Shown one piece after another: positions 1-9,573 of a DNA stretch of 64,000 nt (position 1 is its first letter; each line of letters begins with the position of its first letter). Origin of the DNA: JBBSBL01 sp046330255 (lineage in GTDB: Bacteria; Actinomycetota; Thermoleophilia; Solirubrobacterales; Solirubrobacteraceae); the NCBI GenBank assembly GCA_046330255.1, contig JAXLTC010000001.1:1240001-1304000 (forward strand), given 5' to 3'. The notes under the pieces were generated by a model. It saw only the letters and a list, made by a program, of their open reading frames with translations. It did no database searches and was not told the DNA's origin. Both the position numbers and the translations under genes were made by a program.

Positions 1-66
1 CCTGCAAAGCCACCATCCTATTTCATCGGAACTTCCCTACCGGCCAGACCGAGCGAGTGAATGACA

Positions 67-747
67 CTACTCCTCTGACCACGCCGACACAGCGGGAGCG
101 GAGCGGTCCAAGGTGCTGTAGCGCCGTCGCAACAACCTCTCGGCCTCACGCCACACCGCGCCGACCGCATCCTCGGCACTTCGCGCCTCGTAGCGACACA
201 TCACGGTTAGCTTCGTCCCGCGCCACTCAGAAACTATCGCGGAGAGCCGCACATTAGACGCAAAATGTCTAACAATGTCCTCCGCAAGTTCAGCGTCTCT
301 CACCTCCGCGTCCACCTCAACCCGTACCGGCCACTCACGGCGCTGTTGTGTTCCATCAAACGGCGTCCCCGTCGGCCGAGCGCGAATCTCCATGTGCGCT
401 GGCCACTCTGGAAGCACTCCGGGCTCCGGATTCCGGGCACCCGCGGAATATCGCTCTTCGCCCCCGCCCACAAGCACAATCACCTGTGTCGCTCGTTGTC
501 GGCCCCAACTGATCGCCTCCAGTACAGACGCGTCCGCCGGGCCCAGCTTGAATCGCTGACGATCGCCAGACTCCCAATGAGCAGAGAAGCGACCTGACCA
601 CAGCGAACTCCCGCTGGCAGGCTCCTCCGAAACAATTACGATGGCTTGCTCATCCATATGGTGTCCAGAGGCGAGCTCGCTGTCAGTCGAAATCGCCATG
701 CTGGCGACGACACCGGAACAGAGTAGCGGCGGGACGCCTCGCATCAT
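67..747 (-). CDS. Hypothetical protein after RHS tip 1; candidate cognate immunity protein
   Basis: Unrecognised protein of about 226 residues. It starts at tandem ATG codons (747 and 744), 8 nt after the TAA stop of the large RHS gene; that stop is part of a TAAGG that could serve as ribosome-binding site, so translation is probably coupled. In-frame ATGs at 699 and 657 are alternative starts. I see no membrane segment after residue 20 and no motif I can name; the second half is charged and looks soluble. Base composition is lower in GC than the RHS core, like the adjacent tip. In polymorphic toxin loci the gene directly 3' of the toxin tip usually encodes its immunity protein. Position is the only support for that role here. 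Confidence 0.6.
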   Translation of the reverse strand: MMRGVPPLLCSGVVASMAISTDSELASGHHMDEQAIVIVSEEPASGSSLWSGRFSAHWESGDRQRFKLGPADASVLEAISWGRQRATQVIVLVGGGEERYSAGARNPEPGVLPEWPAHMEIRARPTGTPFDGTQQRREWPVRVEVDAEVRDAELAEDIVRHFASNVRLSAIVSEWRGTKLTVMCRYEARSAEDAVGAVWREAERLLRRRYSTLDRSAPAVSAWSEE

Positions 748-755
748 CACGGACC

Positions 756-3700
756 TTAGAAGCGACAATCGCCCGCACGACGCTTGCGACAGCTGAAGTC
801 CACGCGCCAGCTCCAGATAGCCGTTCCTTGACCCTTCTGGCCGAAGAACGAGAGGATGATGTTGTAGTCCGCATTGTCGCGGAGGTAATAGGGCGAGAAT
901 CGGCCTCGGCGATCGCGCCGAGACCTGCTGCCGCAACCATTACTAGACAGCCCGAAGAGCCCATGCTCCTCGGTGCAAAAGGCCCGATGGTGCGTCACGC
1001 TGCCCCCACCCGACACTATGCGGGTGGTCAACTCTGTTAGCACCTGTCTACCATTGAAGCGCACTACCGCTCGCACGTACACGCGCTGGAGTACCTTCCC
1101 GGTAGAGTTGTCGTGAAGATACGTGAACCCCTCTGCCTTGCGGTAGTAAGGATTGGCTCCGTCTAGGTCTGTTTGGTTTACGGGGTCTTGGTTTGTGTAG
1201 TCGTAGTTGTTGGCGCTGCCGCCTGGGATGGGGTCGGTTTGGAGGAACCGTCCGGTTTGGGGGATGTAGGAGCGGGCGCCCATTTGGATCGTGCCCCAGG
1301 GGTAGGTGAGTTGGCGTTGTTTGGCGCCGAGGTAGCCGTAGCGCAGCAGGCTGGGGGTGCGTGGTTCGCCGAACTCGGTTTGTTCCTGGGTGCCGGTGAG
1401 AGCTGTGGCGGTGGTGCTGGTGGTGGCGGTGGCGGTGATGTCGCCGTGGAGGTTTGAGAGCTGGAGGGTGACCGCCCCGGTGGCGCCGTCCTGGGTCGCG
1501 GCGAGGTCGCCGCCGGGGCCTTGGATGTTGCGTGTCCAGGAGCCGGGGGCGCTGCTGATCCAGGCGGGGCTGTCCGAGTCGTCGCTGTAGTGGTAGGTGT
1601 CGACCCGGGTGGTTTGGCCGGCGACCGTCAGCTGGCGGATGCGGCGTGCGGGGTCCAGGTCCTGGGTCTCGGTGATCCCGTTCTGGGTCTGGGTGTGCAG
1701 CCGGTCGTCGGCGTAGTAGGTGCTGGCGACCGCGTACCCGCCGGCGTTGGCGGCCGCCAGGCCGGTCGTGTTGCCGAGCGCGTCATACGTCGTGGCGGTA
1801 TCGGTCAGCCGGTCCGCCTCGTCGTAGGAATGAGCGGTGCTGGTCCCCCCGGAGCCGTCCGCGCAGGACGCGCCGGCGACCTGGCCGGTGCGGTTGCTGT
1901 CCGGATCGAAGCCGTAGCGCCGCTGGGTGCAGGGCTTGTTTGCCTTGATGTCGGTGTCGTCGACCCGCGTCAGCCGGCCGGCCTGGTCGTAGGCGTAGTC
2001 CTGGCCCGACAGGGTGCTGGTGCGGTGCAGCCACTGCCCGTGGATCGAGGAGTCGACCTGCTCGTCCAGCCACGTGCAGGCCGACGAGCAGTTGCTTGTC
2101 TTGATGTATTGCAGGCGGGTGGGGTCGCCGGTCTCGTCGTAGGTGGTGGTCGCCTGCAGCCCGTTGGGGAAGGCCTGCTGGGTGGGCTGCCCGTCGGCGT
2201 CGTAGGCGGCGGTGAACACCCCGGCTGCCGAGTCGGTCAGCGTGGTGAGCTGGTCGCTCGTGGCGTCGTAGGCGAGGTCTTGGGTGCCCTTGCCGTCGTC
2301 GGTGTGCGAGACCCTCCCACGGCTGTCGTAGCCGGTCGTCGAGGTGACCCCGTCCGCGTCGGTGTAGCCGGTGATCCGGCCGAGGCTGTCGTAGGCCTTG
2401 GTCAGGGTCTTCCCGCCGGCGGTCGTCGCGGTCGGCAGGCCGGTGTCCGGGTCGTAGGCCTGGGAGGTGGAGGCAACCGGATCGGCCACCCCCGAGCTCG
2501 CGCTCACGCTCGTCCCGGTCACGCGCCCCGCGGCGTCGTAGCTAGTCGTCGCGGTCCGCGTGTCGCCGTCCTTCAGCGCATCGCTCTCCACCGTCGGTTG
2601 CCCGAGGCGATCGTAGAGATGGGTGGTGGTCGGGATCGTCGGCAGGCCGCCGGTCGGCTGGGCCACCGGACCATCCTTGCACGGCAAGCCCGCGTACCAC
2701 GGCCGGTTCTCGCAGGCGCCGTCGCCGCTGCCCGCGCCGGCCGTGTAGTAGCGCGTGAACGTCGTCCGCGCACCACCGCCCGCGGGCATCGTGCTGGAGG
2801 TCGGCTGGCCGGTCGCGGCGTCGTAGGCGGCCTGGCTGACGAGGTCCGGATTGCCGGCGCCCATCTTGACCGTCGTGGTCGTCGGGGCGCGAGCGACGGA
2901 GCCGCCCGTGCCGCTGTAGTCGTAGGTGGTCTCGCGCGTGTCCTGGAGCTGGCCGGCGACCAGCGCGCTGACCTTCCTGTCGGTCGGCAAATGGTCGCTG
3001 TAGACGGTGTCAACCTGCTCGCGGGCGCGGACCGTGCCGGCAGAGCCCGCAACACGGATCGTGTGCTCGGGCCCGAGCGTGCGGACCAGATCCGTGTGCG
3101 TCGGGTCCGCCGGGTCGTAGGACATCCGCGTGTCCAGCACCGCCTTCTTGCTCGCGTCGGCGAGCATCCGCTGACGGTTCGCCGCGGAGACGGTGCGCAC
3201 GAGGTTGTTGTTGCCGTCGTACTCGCTGGTCGCGACCTGCCATCCGAGCCCGGCCTGCTGGGAGGCGGTGTTCACCACCCGCCCGGCGACATCGAGGTAG
3301 CGGATCGTCGCCCCGTCATACCCGGACCCGGGAGAGTGCCCGGGCGGGAAGATCGCCGTCCCGCCCCCCGGCACGTTGGGGTCCGGCAGGTCCGCTGTGT
3401 CGCTCTGCCCCCACCCCGTCGCCGCGGTGCCCGCGCTCACGTCGGGCAGGCCCGAGCCGGACAGCGCCACACCGTAGGCCACCGACCACGACAGGGTCCC
3501 CTGCGGCGACGGTCGCGACACCGAGGAGACCCGCCCCTGCTGGGCGCCGTCGTAGGTGACCGTCCACGCGTTCAGCCCCGGCGGGGCGATCGACGTCAGC
3601 AACCCGTTGGCGTCGTACCCGTAGCGCGTCTTCAGCGCCGGGCTGACCCGCGGATCCCACGCCGCCCGCAACCGCCCATCCCTGTCGTAGAGATACTGCT

Positions 3701-6700
3701 GGACGGTCGTCGCGCCCGCCGCCGAGCACGCCGCCCCATCGCCGCTCGGCGTGCACGCCCACAGCTCCACCGATTGCAGCCGCTCGGGGTAGTTGCCCCA
3801 GTCGCCCTCGCCCGTGGTCGGCCCCGTCGTGTTCGCGTTCGCGTAGTTGTAGACGAGCACGCGGCACGAGCTCGGCAGGCTCGCCAGCGCGACGTTGCAG
3901 TTGTCGCTCGTCGGGTTCGGCGCGATCGCCTTGGTGATCCGCGGGGTCTGGCGCGTGCGGTCCCACACGTAGGAGACGGTCGTCGCCTTGCCCGACCCGC
4001 CGCCGCCCGGCGTCTTGGTGCTCTCCGCCAGCCACGCGTTTGGTCCTCCCTGCATGAACGTCGTCTGGTTGCGGCCGGTGTCGGTGAGCACGAAGCGGCC
4101 GGGGTCGCCGCCGCTGGGCTTGTCGCGCACGAGCGTGAGATCGGAGGCCTCGGCGGGGGAGGTGAAGTAGTAGTGGCCCGCGTCCTGGCTGGCGTACAGG
4201 AACGTCACGTTGTCGCCGTCTTCGCCGAGCAGCGTCGCGCCGTAGACGATCTGGCCCTGGTCGTTCTCGTAGAAGCCGTCGTCGACCTCGACCCAGTCCG
4301 CGCCCGGCTGGTCGGTCGGCAGGTCCGCCTGCCATCCGCGCCCGAAGGGGCTCGCTGCCTGGCCGCTGCCGCTCTGGGTGCTGGTGAGGTGCATCGACGC
4401 GTAGCTGCGCGAGACAGACAGCGACGCCCCCGCGCCGCCGGCGACGCTCACGTCGCTGCCGCCGACCGTCAGCTCGCCGCTGGACAGGTTGACCTCGCCC
4501 GGGCCGAGCTCCGTCGAGTCCGAGTGGTGGACGGTCACCTTGAACTGCGGGCGGCCCGCCGCCGCGGTCTGGTTGCCGACCGCGTCGGTGGCGCGCACGG
4601 CGATCGTGTGCTGGCCCTCGCCGAGATCCGCGCCGCGGACCTTGAGCGTCGCGGTCATCCCGCAGCTCCACGGCGACGACGAGCACGGCTGGGTCGCCGA
4701 CGCCTGCGTCGAGGGGATCGCGGTGCCGTCGACGAGCACCTCGAGCCTGGTGACCCCCGAGCGTTGCGTCGCGCCCGAGGCGGCGTCGCCGTCGGTGGCA
4801 CTCGCCGTCAGCGTGTAGGTGCCGGTGTCGCCGATCGCCTGGTCGCGCCGATCCCACAGCGTCCCCGACAGCGACGGCGACACCGCCGGGCCCGTCTTGT
4901 CGATCCGAGCGACCCACGTCGCGTCGCCGCCCTGCTCGATCACATCGCGCGCTCGCAAGGTCAAAGTGTTCTGCCCCTCGGGGAGCGAGTGCAGGTCGAC
5001 CGGGACGTCGTGGGCGGCGTCGGTCGGGCAGATCGCGGCCCGGGACCCGTCGCAGCCCTCCGGCTGGTCGCCGCTGTACACCGTCGCGTTCGTCGTCGGG
5101 TCGCTGCGGACCTGGAAGTCCCAAATGCCGAGCCCTCCGTCGTGGCCGGAGAGCGCCACGGTAGGCGCCGCGCCGGTCGCGTCGACGGTCGCGTTCCCGT
5201 TGACCCATGTGCCGCTGGCCGGGGTGGCGGTAAGGGTCGGATTGTTGCGGTCGGACATCCGCACCTCGGCCACCTGCGAGAGGCCCCAGCCGTAGCCGCT
5301 CTGGGTGCGCGCGCTGCCGTACTTCGAGTAGACGGCGATCGCGGCGTTCCCCTCGGCGCCGTAGCCCGGGCGGCATTGCGAGTCCACGCACGCCGTGTAG
5401 AACCAGTTGTTCTGGGAGTAGGAGCAACGGAACGTCGTGCCCTGCCAGAAGTACCCGTTGAGGATCCCGACCTGCACGCACTCCTGCGCGTCCGCTGCCG
5501 TCAGGTAGATGCTGCCGAAGTACGCGCGGTAGACGTAGGACTGGCGGATCGAGGCGTAGCTCCACCAAGCCGACGCGGTCCCCGTGAAGCTGCCCGGGCT
5601 CGAGCGCAGGCACAGCCCCGGGTTGAAGCCGCAGACCGTGAAGTACGGGCCGCCCTGCGCGGTGTACGGCCCGCCCTGCGAGCCCGCCGCCCAACCCGCC
5701 GCGGCCGCGTCGCCACTGCACGGCCCACCAGCGCAGCGCCAGTCGAAGCCCGGGCGCACCTCGGGATCCACCACCAGCGGATACGCCACGTCGCGCCCGC
5801 GGTGAGCAACCTTGACCACGACCGTCTTGCCCTCGACCGCGTAGGCCACCTCGACCGGCCGGCCCTGGGCGTCGCGGGCGCTCGGCGCGAGGATCGCCCC
5901 CACCGCTCTGCCGTCACGCTCCAGCGCCACCCCGCCGGACGCCTCGTCCGCGCGCAACGTCTCGCCGTCCGGGAGATCCAAGGTGAAGCGGAACTCCTCG
6001 GCGCTCTTCGGCGAGCGCACCTGCAGGAACCACTGCGCTCCCCCGACCGCCGGCACGAGCCACGCGTCGACGTCCTCGCCGACGTTCGGATAGAAGACCC
6101 GCCCGTCGCGCAGCACACCCGCGGCCGGGCGGTCGCCGGCGAGCCCCATCGCCACGCCGTCACGAGGGAAGCGCACGCCATCCTTCGGGGAAGCGGCGAT
6201 CTGCGTCTCGACAACCGGATTGGCCGGCTCGAACGCGCCATCGCGGCCCTCGCCCAGCGCGAGGTCGACCGGCGCCTCCTTCCCCGACCCCAGCGCCGAG
6301 CGCAACGGAGCCGAGGAGGCCAGCAGTCCGCGGGACCCGTCCGGCTCCCGAACCACCGCGGTGCCCTCGTCGCGATACGCCGTTATCGCCTCCCCCGCGC
6401 CCAGGCGTCCACCTACGGCCAGCGGCTCGCTCGCAGCCCCGGGGAACGTCTCGCGGGCCAGCACCAGCGCCGCGTCGTCCGAGAGCCCGGCGAAGCGATC
6501 GCGCGTCGCGACCCGCTCGGCCGCCGCCTCCGGCGACTCCAACAGCCGGCGGCGCTCCTCGAGCGCCGCGACCTCCACATCGGAGAGCGGCGGCGGCCCT
6601 TTCTCGCCCGCCACGGGGTCCACGGCACCCTGCGGGACCGAAGCGCCGAACGCGCCAACGGTGGCTGCCAGCACCGCAGCGAACGACACCAGCAACGAGC

Positions 6701-6728
6701 ACGCCACCCTCACCGCAGCCACTCCCAT
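756..6728 (-). CDS. Secreted RHS/YD-repeat polymorphic toxin-like protein, tip 1
   Basis: Very large RHS protein of 1990 residues. Residues 1-36 form a signal peptide. An unrecognised N-terminal region and Ig-like segments follow to about 720, then a DUF6531-like entry (GEVNLSSGELTVGGSDV, near 740). YD repeats run from about 960 to 1790 (for example YDRDGRL, YDQAGRL). The core ends at GRFLQTDPIPGG...YDYTNQDPVN, with N1851 its last residue. The last 139 residues are a separate Cys-, Arg- and Tyr-rich tip that I do not recognise. In RHS toxins the repeats form a shell that encloses and delivers such a tip; toxicity here is inferred from architecture. ATG 6728 is preceded by a GGAGGGG ribosome-binding site. 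Residues 992-1851 are duplicated as an inverted copy downstream of the promoter side. The tip DNA is visibly poorer in GC than the core. Confidence 0.9.
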   Translation of the reverse strand: MGVAAVRVACSLLVSFAAVLAATVGAFGASVPQGAVDPVAGEKGPPPLSDVEVAALEERRRLLESPEAAAERVATRDRFAGLSDDAALVLARETFPGAASEPLAVGGRLGAGEAITAYRDEGTAVVREPDGSRGLLASSAPLRSALGSGKEAPVDLALGEGRDGAFEPANPVVETQIAASPKDGVRFPRDGVAMGLAGDRPAAGVLRDGRVFYPNVGEDVDAWLVPAVGGAQWFLQVRSPKSAEEFRFTLDLPDGETLRADEASGGVALERDGRAVGAILAPSARDAQGRPVEVAYAVEGKTVVVKVAHRGRDVAYPLVVDPEVRPGFDWRCAGGPCSGDAAAAGWAAGSQGGPYTAQGGPYFTVCGFNPGLCLRSSPGSFTGTASAWWSYASIRQSYVYRAYFGSIYLTAADAQECVQVGILNGYFWQGTTFRCSYSQNNWFYTACVDSQCRPGYGAEGNAAIAVYSKYGSARTQSGYGWGLSQVAEVRMSDRNNPTLTATPASGTWVNGNATVDATGAAPTVALSGHDGGLGIWDFQVRSDPTTNATVYSGDQPEGCDGSRAAICPTDAAHDVPVDLHSLPEGQNTLTLRARDVIEQGGDATWVARIDKTGPAVSPSLSGTLWDRRDQAIGDTGTYTLTASATDGDAASGATQRSGVTRLEVLVDGTAIPSTQASATQPCSSSPWSCGMTATLKVRGADLGEGQHTIAVRATDAVGNQTAAAGRPQFKVTVHHSDSTELGPGEVNLSSGELTVGGSDVSVAGGAGASLSVSRSYASMHLTSTQSGSGQAASPFGRGWQADLPTDQPGADWVEVDDGFYENDQGQIVYGATLLGEDGDNVTFLYASQDAGHYYFTSPAEASDLTLVRDKPSGGDPGRFVLTDTGRNQTTFMQGGPNAWLAESTKTPGGGGSGKATTVSYVWDRTRQTPRITKAIAPNPTSDNCNVALASLPSSCRVLVYNYANANTTGPTTGEGDWGNYPERLQSVELWACTPSGDGAACSAAGATTVQQYLYDRDGRLRAAWDPRVSPALKTRYGYDANGLLTSIAPPGLNAWTVTYDGAQQGRVSSVSRPSPQGTLSWSVAYGVALSGSGLPDVSAGTAATGWGQSDTADLPDPNVPGGGTAIFPPGHSPGSGYDGATIRYLDVAGRVVNTASQQAGLGWQVATSEYDGNNNLVRTVSAANRQRMLADASKKAVLDTRMSYDPADPTHTDLVRTLGPEHTIRVAGSAGTVRAREQVDTVYSDHLPTDRKVSALVAGQLQDTRETTYDYSGTGGSVARAPTTTTVKMGAGNPDLVSQAAYDAATGQPTSSTMPAGGGARTTFTRYYTAGAGSGDGACENRPWYAGLPCKDGPVAQPTGGLPTIPTTTHLYDRLGQPTVESDALKDGDTRTATTSYDAAGRVTGTSVSASSGVADPVASTSQAYDPDTGLPTATTAGGKTLTKAYDSLGRITGYTDADGVTSTTGYDSRGRVSHTDDGKGTQDLAYDATSDQLTTLTDSAAGVFTAAYDADGQPTQQAFPNGLQATTTYDETGDPTRLQYIKTSNCSSACTWLDEQVDSSIHGQWLHRTSTLSGQDYAYDQAGRLTRVDDTDIKANKPCTQRRYGFDPDSNRTGQVAGASCADGSGGTSTAHSYDEADRLTDTATTYDALGNTTGLAAANAGGYAVASTYYADDRLHTQTQNGITETQDLDPARRIRQLTVAGQTTRVDTYHYSDDSDSPAWISSAPGSWTRNIQGPGGDLAATQDGATGAVTLQLSNLHGDITATATTSTTATALTGTQEQTEFGEPRTPSLLRYGYLGAKQRQLTYPWGTIQMGARSYIPQTGRFLQTDPIPGGSANNYDYTNQDPVNQTDLDGANPYYRKAEGFTYLHDNSTGKVLQRVYVRAVVRFNGRQVLTELTTRIVSGGGSVTHHRAFCTEEHGLFGLSSNGCGSRSRRDRRGRFSPYYLRDNADYNIILSFFGQKGQGTAIWSWRVDFSCRKRRAGDCRF
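1176..3756. repeat. Arm 1 of 2,581-bp inverted repeat (RHS core)
   Basis: Pairs with 6993-9573 on the opposite strand: any position p here matches 10749-p there, with no net indel. Spot-checked blocks are identical, and translations of both the sense and antisense frames are identical throughout. Identity stops at 1176 after the DPVN codons that precede the tip, and at 3756 in a GTGCAC palindrome. It covers residues 992-1851 of the RHS protein. I did not do a base-by-base count, so single mismatches are not excluded. Confidence 0.95.
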
Positions 6729-6992
6729 TCCCAGTCCCCTCCCCAGGCGACAATGCGACGGCGCGGCAAGCTAGCGCCCACGGCGCCCAGCACCAACACG
6801 CGTAGCGCAATTGCGCAAGTTTGGCTCGCGGCCGTCCTCTGGAGAGCACTCGGCGCGAACCTGGAGGCGCGGCGACGCGGCGGGCGGGCGGCGGCGCGCT
6901 CGCCGAGAACGGCGCACGAAGGGGAGCAGGGCCGAGTGAGCGCGACCTCCACTCGGCTGCGATTCTGGTCGCCCAGAGGCTGTCGCGCAAAG
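3757..6992. other. Predicted invertible segment with RHS promoter and N-terminus
   Basis: This 3,236-bp segment lies between the two repeat arms. It carries the RHS 5' flank (6729-6992), ribosome-binding site, start codon, signal peptide and the first 991 codons, now reading left into arm 1 and tip 1. Homologous recombination between the arms would invert it, so it would read right into arm 2 and tip 2 in the same frame. The inversion is a prediction from geometry; no site-specific recombinase gene lies nearby. Confidence 0.6.
6805..6816. promoter_or_regulatory. 12-bp perfect palindrome upstream of RHS gene
   Basis: GCGCAATTGCGC lies about 80 bp upstream of the RHS start codon, in a short AT-richer patch of an otherwise GC-rich leader. 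It could be an operator. I could not place a convincing -35/-10 pair beside it, so this is only a candidate. Confidence 0.25.
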
Positions 6993-9573
6993 GTGCACGC
7001 CGAGCGGCGATGGGGCGGCGTGCTCGGCGGCGGGCGCGACGACCGTCCAGCAGTATCTCTACGACAGGGATGGGCGGTTGCGGGCGGCGTGGGATCCGCG
7101 GGTCAGCCCGGCGCTGAAGACGCGCTACGGGTACGACGCCAACGGGTTGCTGACGTCGATCGCCCCGCCGGGGCTGAACGCGTGGACGGTCACCTACGAC
7201 GGCGCCCAGCAGGGGCGGGTCTCCTCGGTGTCGCGACCGTCGCCGCAGGGGACCCTGTCGTGGTCGGTGGCCTACGGTGTGGCGCTGTCCGGCTCGGGCC
7301 TGCCCGACGTGAGCGCGGGCACCGCGGCGACGGGGTGGGGGCAGAGCGACACAGCGGACCTGCCGGACCCCAACGTGCCGGGGGGCGGGACGGCGATCTT
7401 CCCGCCCGGGCACTCTCCCGGGTCCGGGTATGACGGGGCGACGATCCGCTACCTCGATGTCGCCGGGCGGGTGGTGAACACCGCCTCCCAGCAGGCCGGG
7501 CTCGGATGGCAGGTCGCGACCAGCGAGTACGACGGCAACAACAACCTCGTGCGCACCGTCTCCGCGGCGAACCGTCAGCGGATGCTCGCCGACGCGAGCA
7601 AGAAGGCGGTGCTGGACACGCGGATGTCCTACGACCCGGCGGACCCGACGCACACGGATCTGGTCCGCACGCTCGGGCCCGAGCACACGATCCGTGTTGC
7701 GGGCTCTGCCGGCACGGTCCGCGCCCGCGAGCAGGTTGACACCGTCTACAGCGACCATTTGCCGACCGACAGGAAGGTCAGCGCGCTGGTCGCCGGCCAG
7801 CTCCAGGACACGCGCGAGACCACCTACGACTACAGCGGCACGGGCGGCTCCGTCGCTCGCGCCCCGACGACCACGACGGTCAAGATGGGCGCCGGCAATC
7901 CGGACCTCGTCAGCCAGGCCGCCTACGACGCCGCGACCGGCCAGCCGACCTCCAGCACGATGCCCGCGGGCGGTGGTGCGCGGACGACGTTCACGCGCTA
8001 CTACACGGCCGGCGCGGGCAGCGGCGACGGCGCCTGCGAGAACCGGCCGTGGTACGCGGGCTTGCCGTGCAAGGATGGTCCGGTGGCCCAGCCGACCGGC
8101 GGCCTGCCGACGATCCCGACCACCACCCATCTCTACGATCGCCTCGGGCAACCGACGGTGGAGAGCGATGCGCTGAAGGACGGCGACACGCGGACCGCGA
8201 CGACTAGCTACGACGCCGCGGGGCGCGTGACCGGGACGAGCGTGAGCGCGAGCTCGGGGGTGGCCGATCCGGTTGCCTCCACCTCCCAGGCCTACGACCC
8301 GGACACCGGCCTGCCGACCGCGACGACCGCCGGCGGGAAGACCCTGACCAAGGCCTACGACAGCCTCGGCCGGATCACCGGCTACACCGACGCGGACGGG
8401 GTCACCTCGACGACCGGCTACGACAGCCGTGGGAGGGTCTCGCACACCGACGACGGCAAGGGCACCCAAGACCTCGCCTACGACGCCACGAGCGACCAGC
8501 TCACCACGCTGACCGACTCGGCAGCCGGGGTGTTCACCGCCGCCTACGACGCCGACGGGCAGCCCACCCAGCAGGCCTTCCCCAACGGGCTGCAGGCGAC
8601 CACCACCTACGACGAGACCGGCGACCCCACCCGCCTGCAATACATCAAGACAAGCAACTGCTCGTCGGCCTGCACGTGGCTGGACGAGCAGGTCGACTCC
8701 TCGATCCACGGGCAGTGGCTGCACCGCACCAGCACCCTGTCGGGCCAGGACTACGCCTACGACCAGGCCGGCCGGCTGACGCGGGTCGACGACACCGACA
8801 TCAAGGCAAACAAGCCCTGCACCCAGCGGCGCTACGGCTTCGATCCGGACAGCAACCGCACCGGCCAGGTCGCCGGCGCGTCCTGCGCGGACGGCTCCGG
8901 GGGGACCAGCACCGCTCATTCCTACGACGAGGCGGACCGGCTGACCGATACCGCCACGACGTATGACGCGCTCGGCAACACGACCGGCCTGGCGGCCGCC
9001 AACGCCGGCGGGTACGCGGTCGCCAGCACCTACTACGCCGACGACCGGCTGCACACCCAGACCCAGAACGGGATCACCGAGACCCAGGACCTGGACCCCG
9101 CACGCCGCATCCGCCAGCTGACGGTCGCCGGCCAAACCACCCGGGTCGACACCTACCACTACAGCGACGACTCGGACAGCCCCGCCTGGATCAGCAGCGC
9201 CCCCGGCTCCTGGACACGCAACATCCAAGGCCCCGGCGGCGACCTCGCCGCGACCCAGGACGGCGCCACCGGGGCGGTCACCCTCCAGCTCTCAAACCTC
9301 CACGGCGACATCACCGCCACCGCCACCACCAGCACCACCGCCACAGCTCTCACCGGCACCCAGGAACAAACCGAGTTCGGCGAACCACGCACCCCCAGCC
9401 TGCTGCGCTACGGCTACCTCGGCGCCAAACAACGCCAACTCACCTACCCCTGGGGCACGATCCAAATGGGCGCCCGCTCCTACATCCCCCAAACCGGACG
9501 GTTCCTCCAAACCGACCCCATCCCAGGCGGCAGCGCCAACAACTACGACTACACAAACCAAGACCCCGTAAAC
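6993..9573. repeat. Arm 2 of 2,581-bp inverted repeat (RHS core)
   Basis: Plus-strand copy of the RHS core, matching 1176-3756 in inverted orientation. It begins at the GTGCAC palindrome and ends at the AAC codon of DPVN, after which the sequence changes completely to tip 2. The reading frame is kept across the whole arm, although nothing upstream appears to express it. Confidence 0.95.

Noticed and set aside
1521..7433. A 1,970-codon open frame antisense to the RHS gene, and its mirror at 6160-9228
   Set aside because: Both are mirror images caused by the inverted repeat and GC-biased codon use; the products are Gly/Arg/Val-rich with no domain, while the sense frame has clear RHS features.
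1176..9573. Inverted repeats as arms of a transposon or site-specific invertase system
   Set aside because: The arms are coding RHS core, no recombinase or transposase lies between or beside them, and no short crossover site is visible; homologous recombination is the simpler route.
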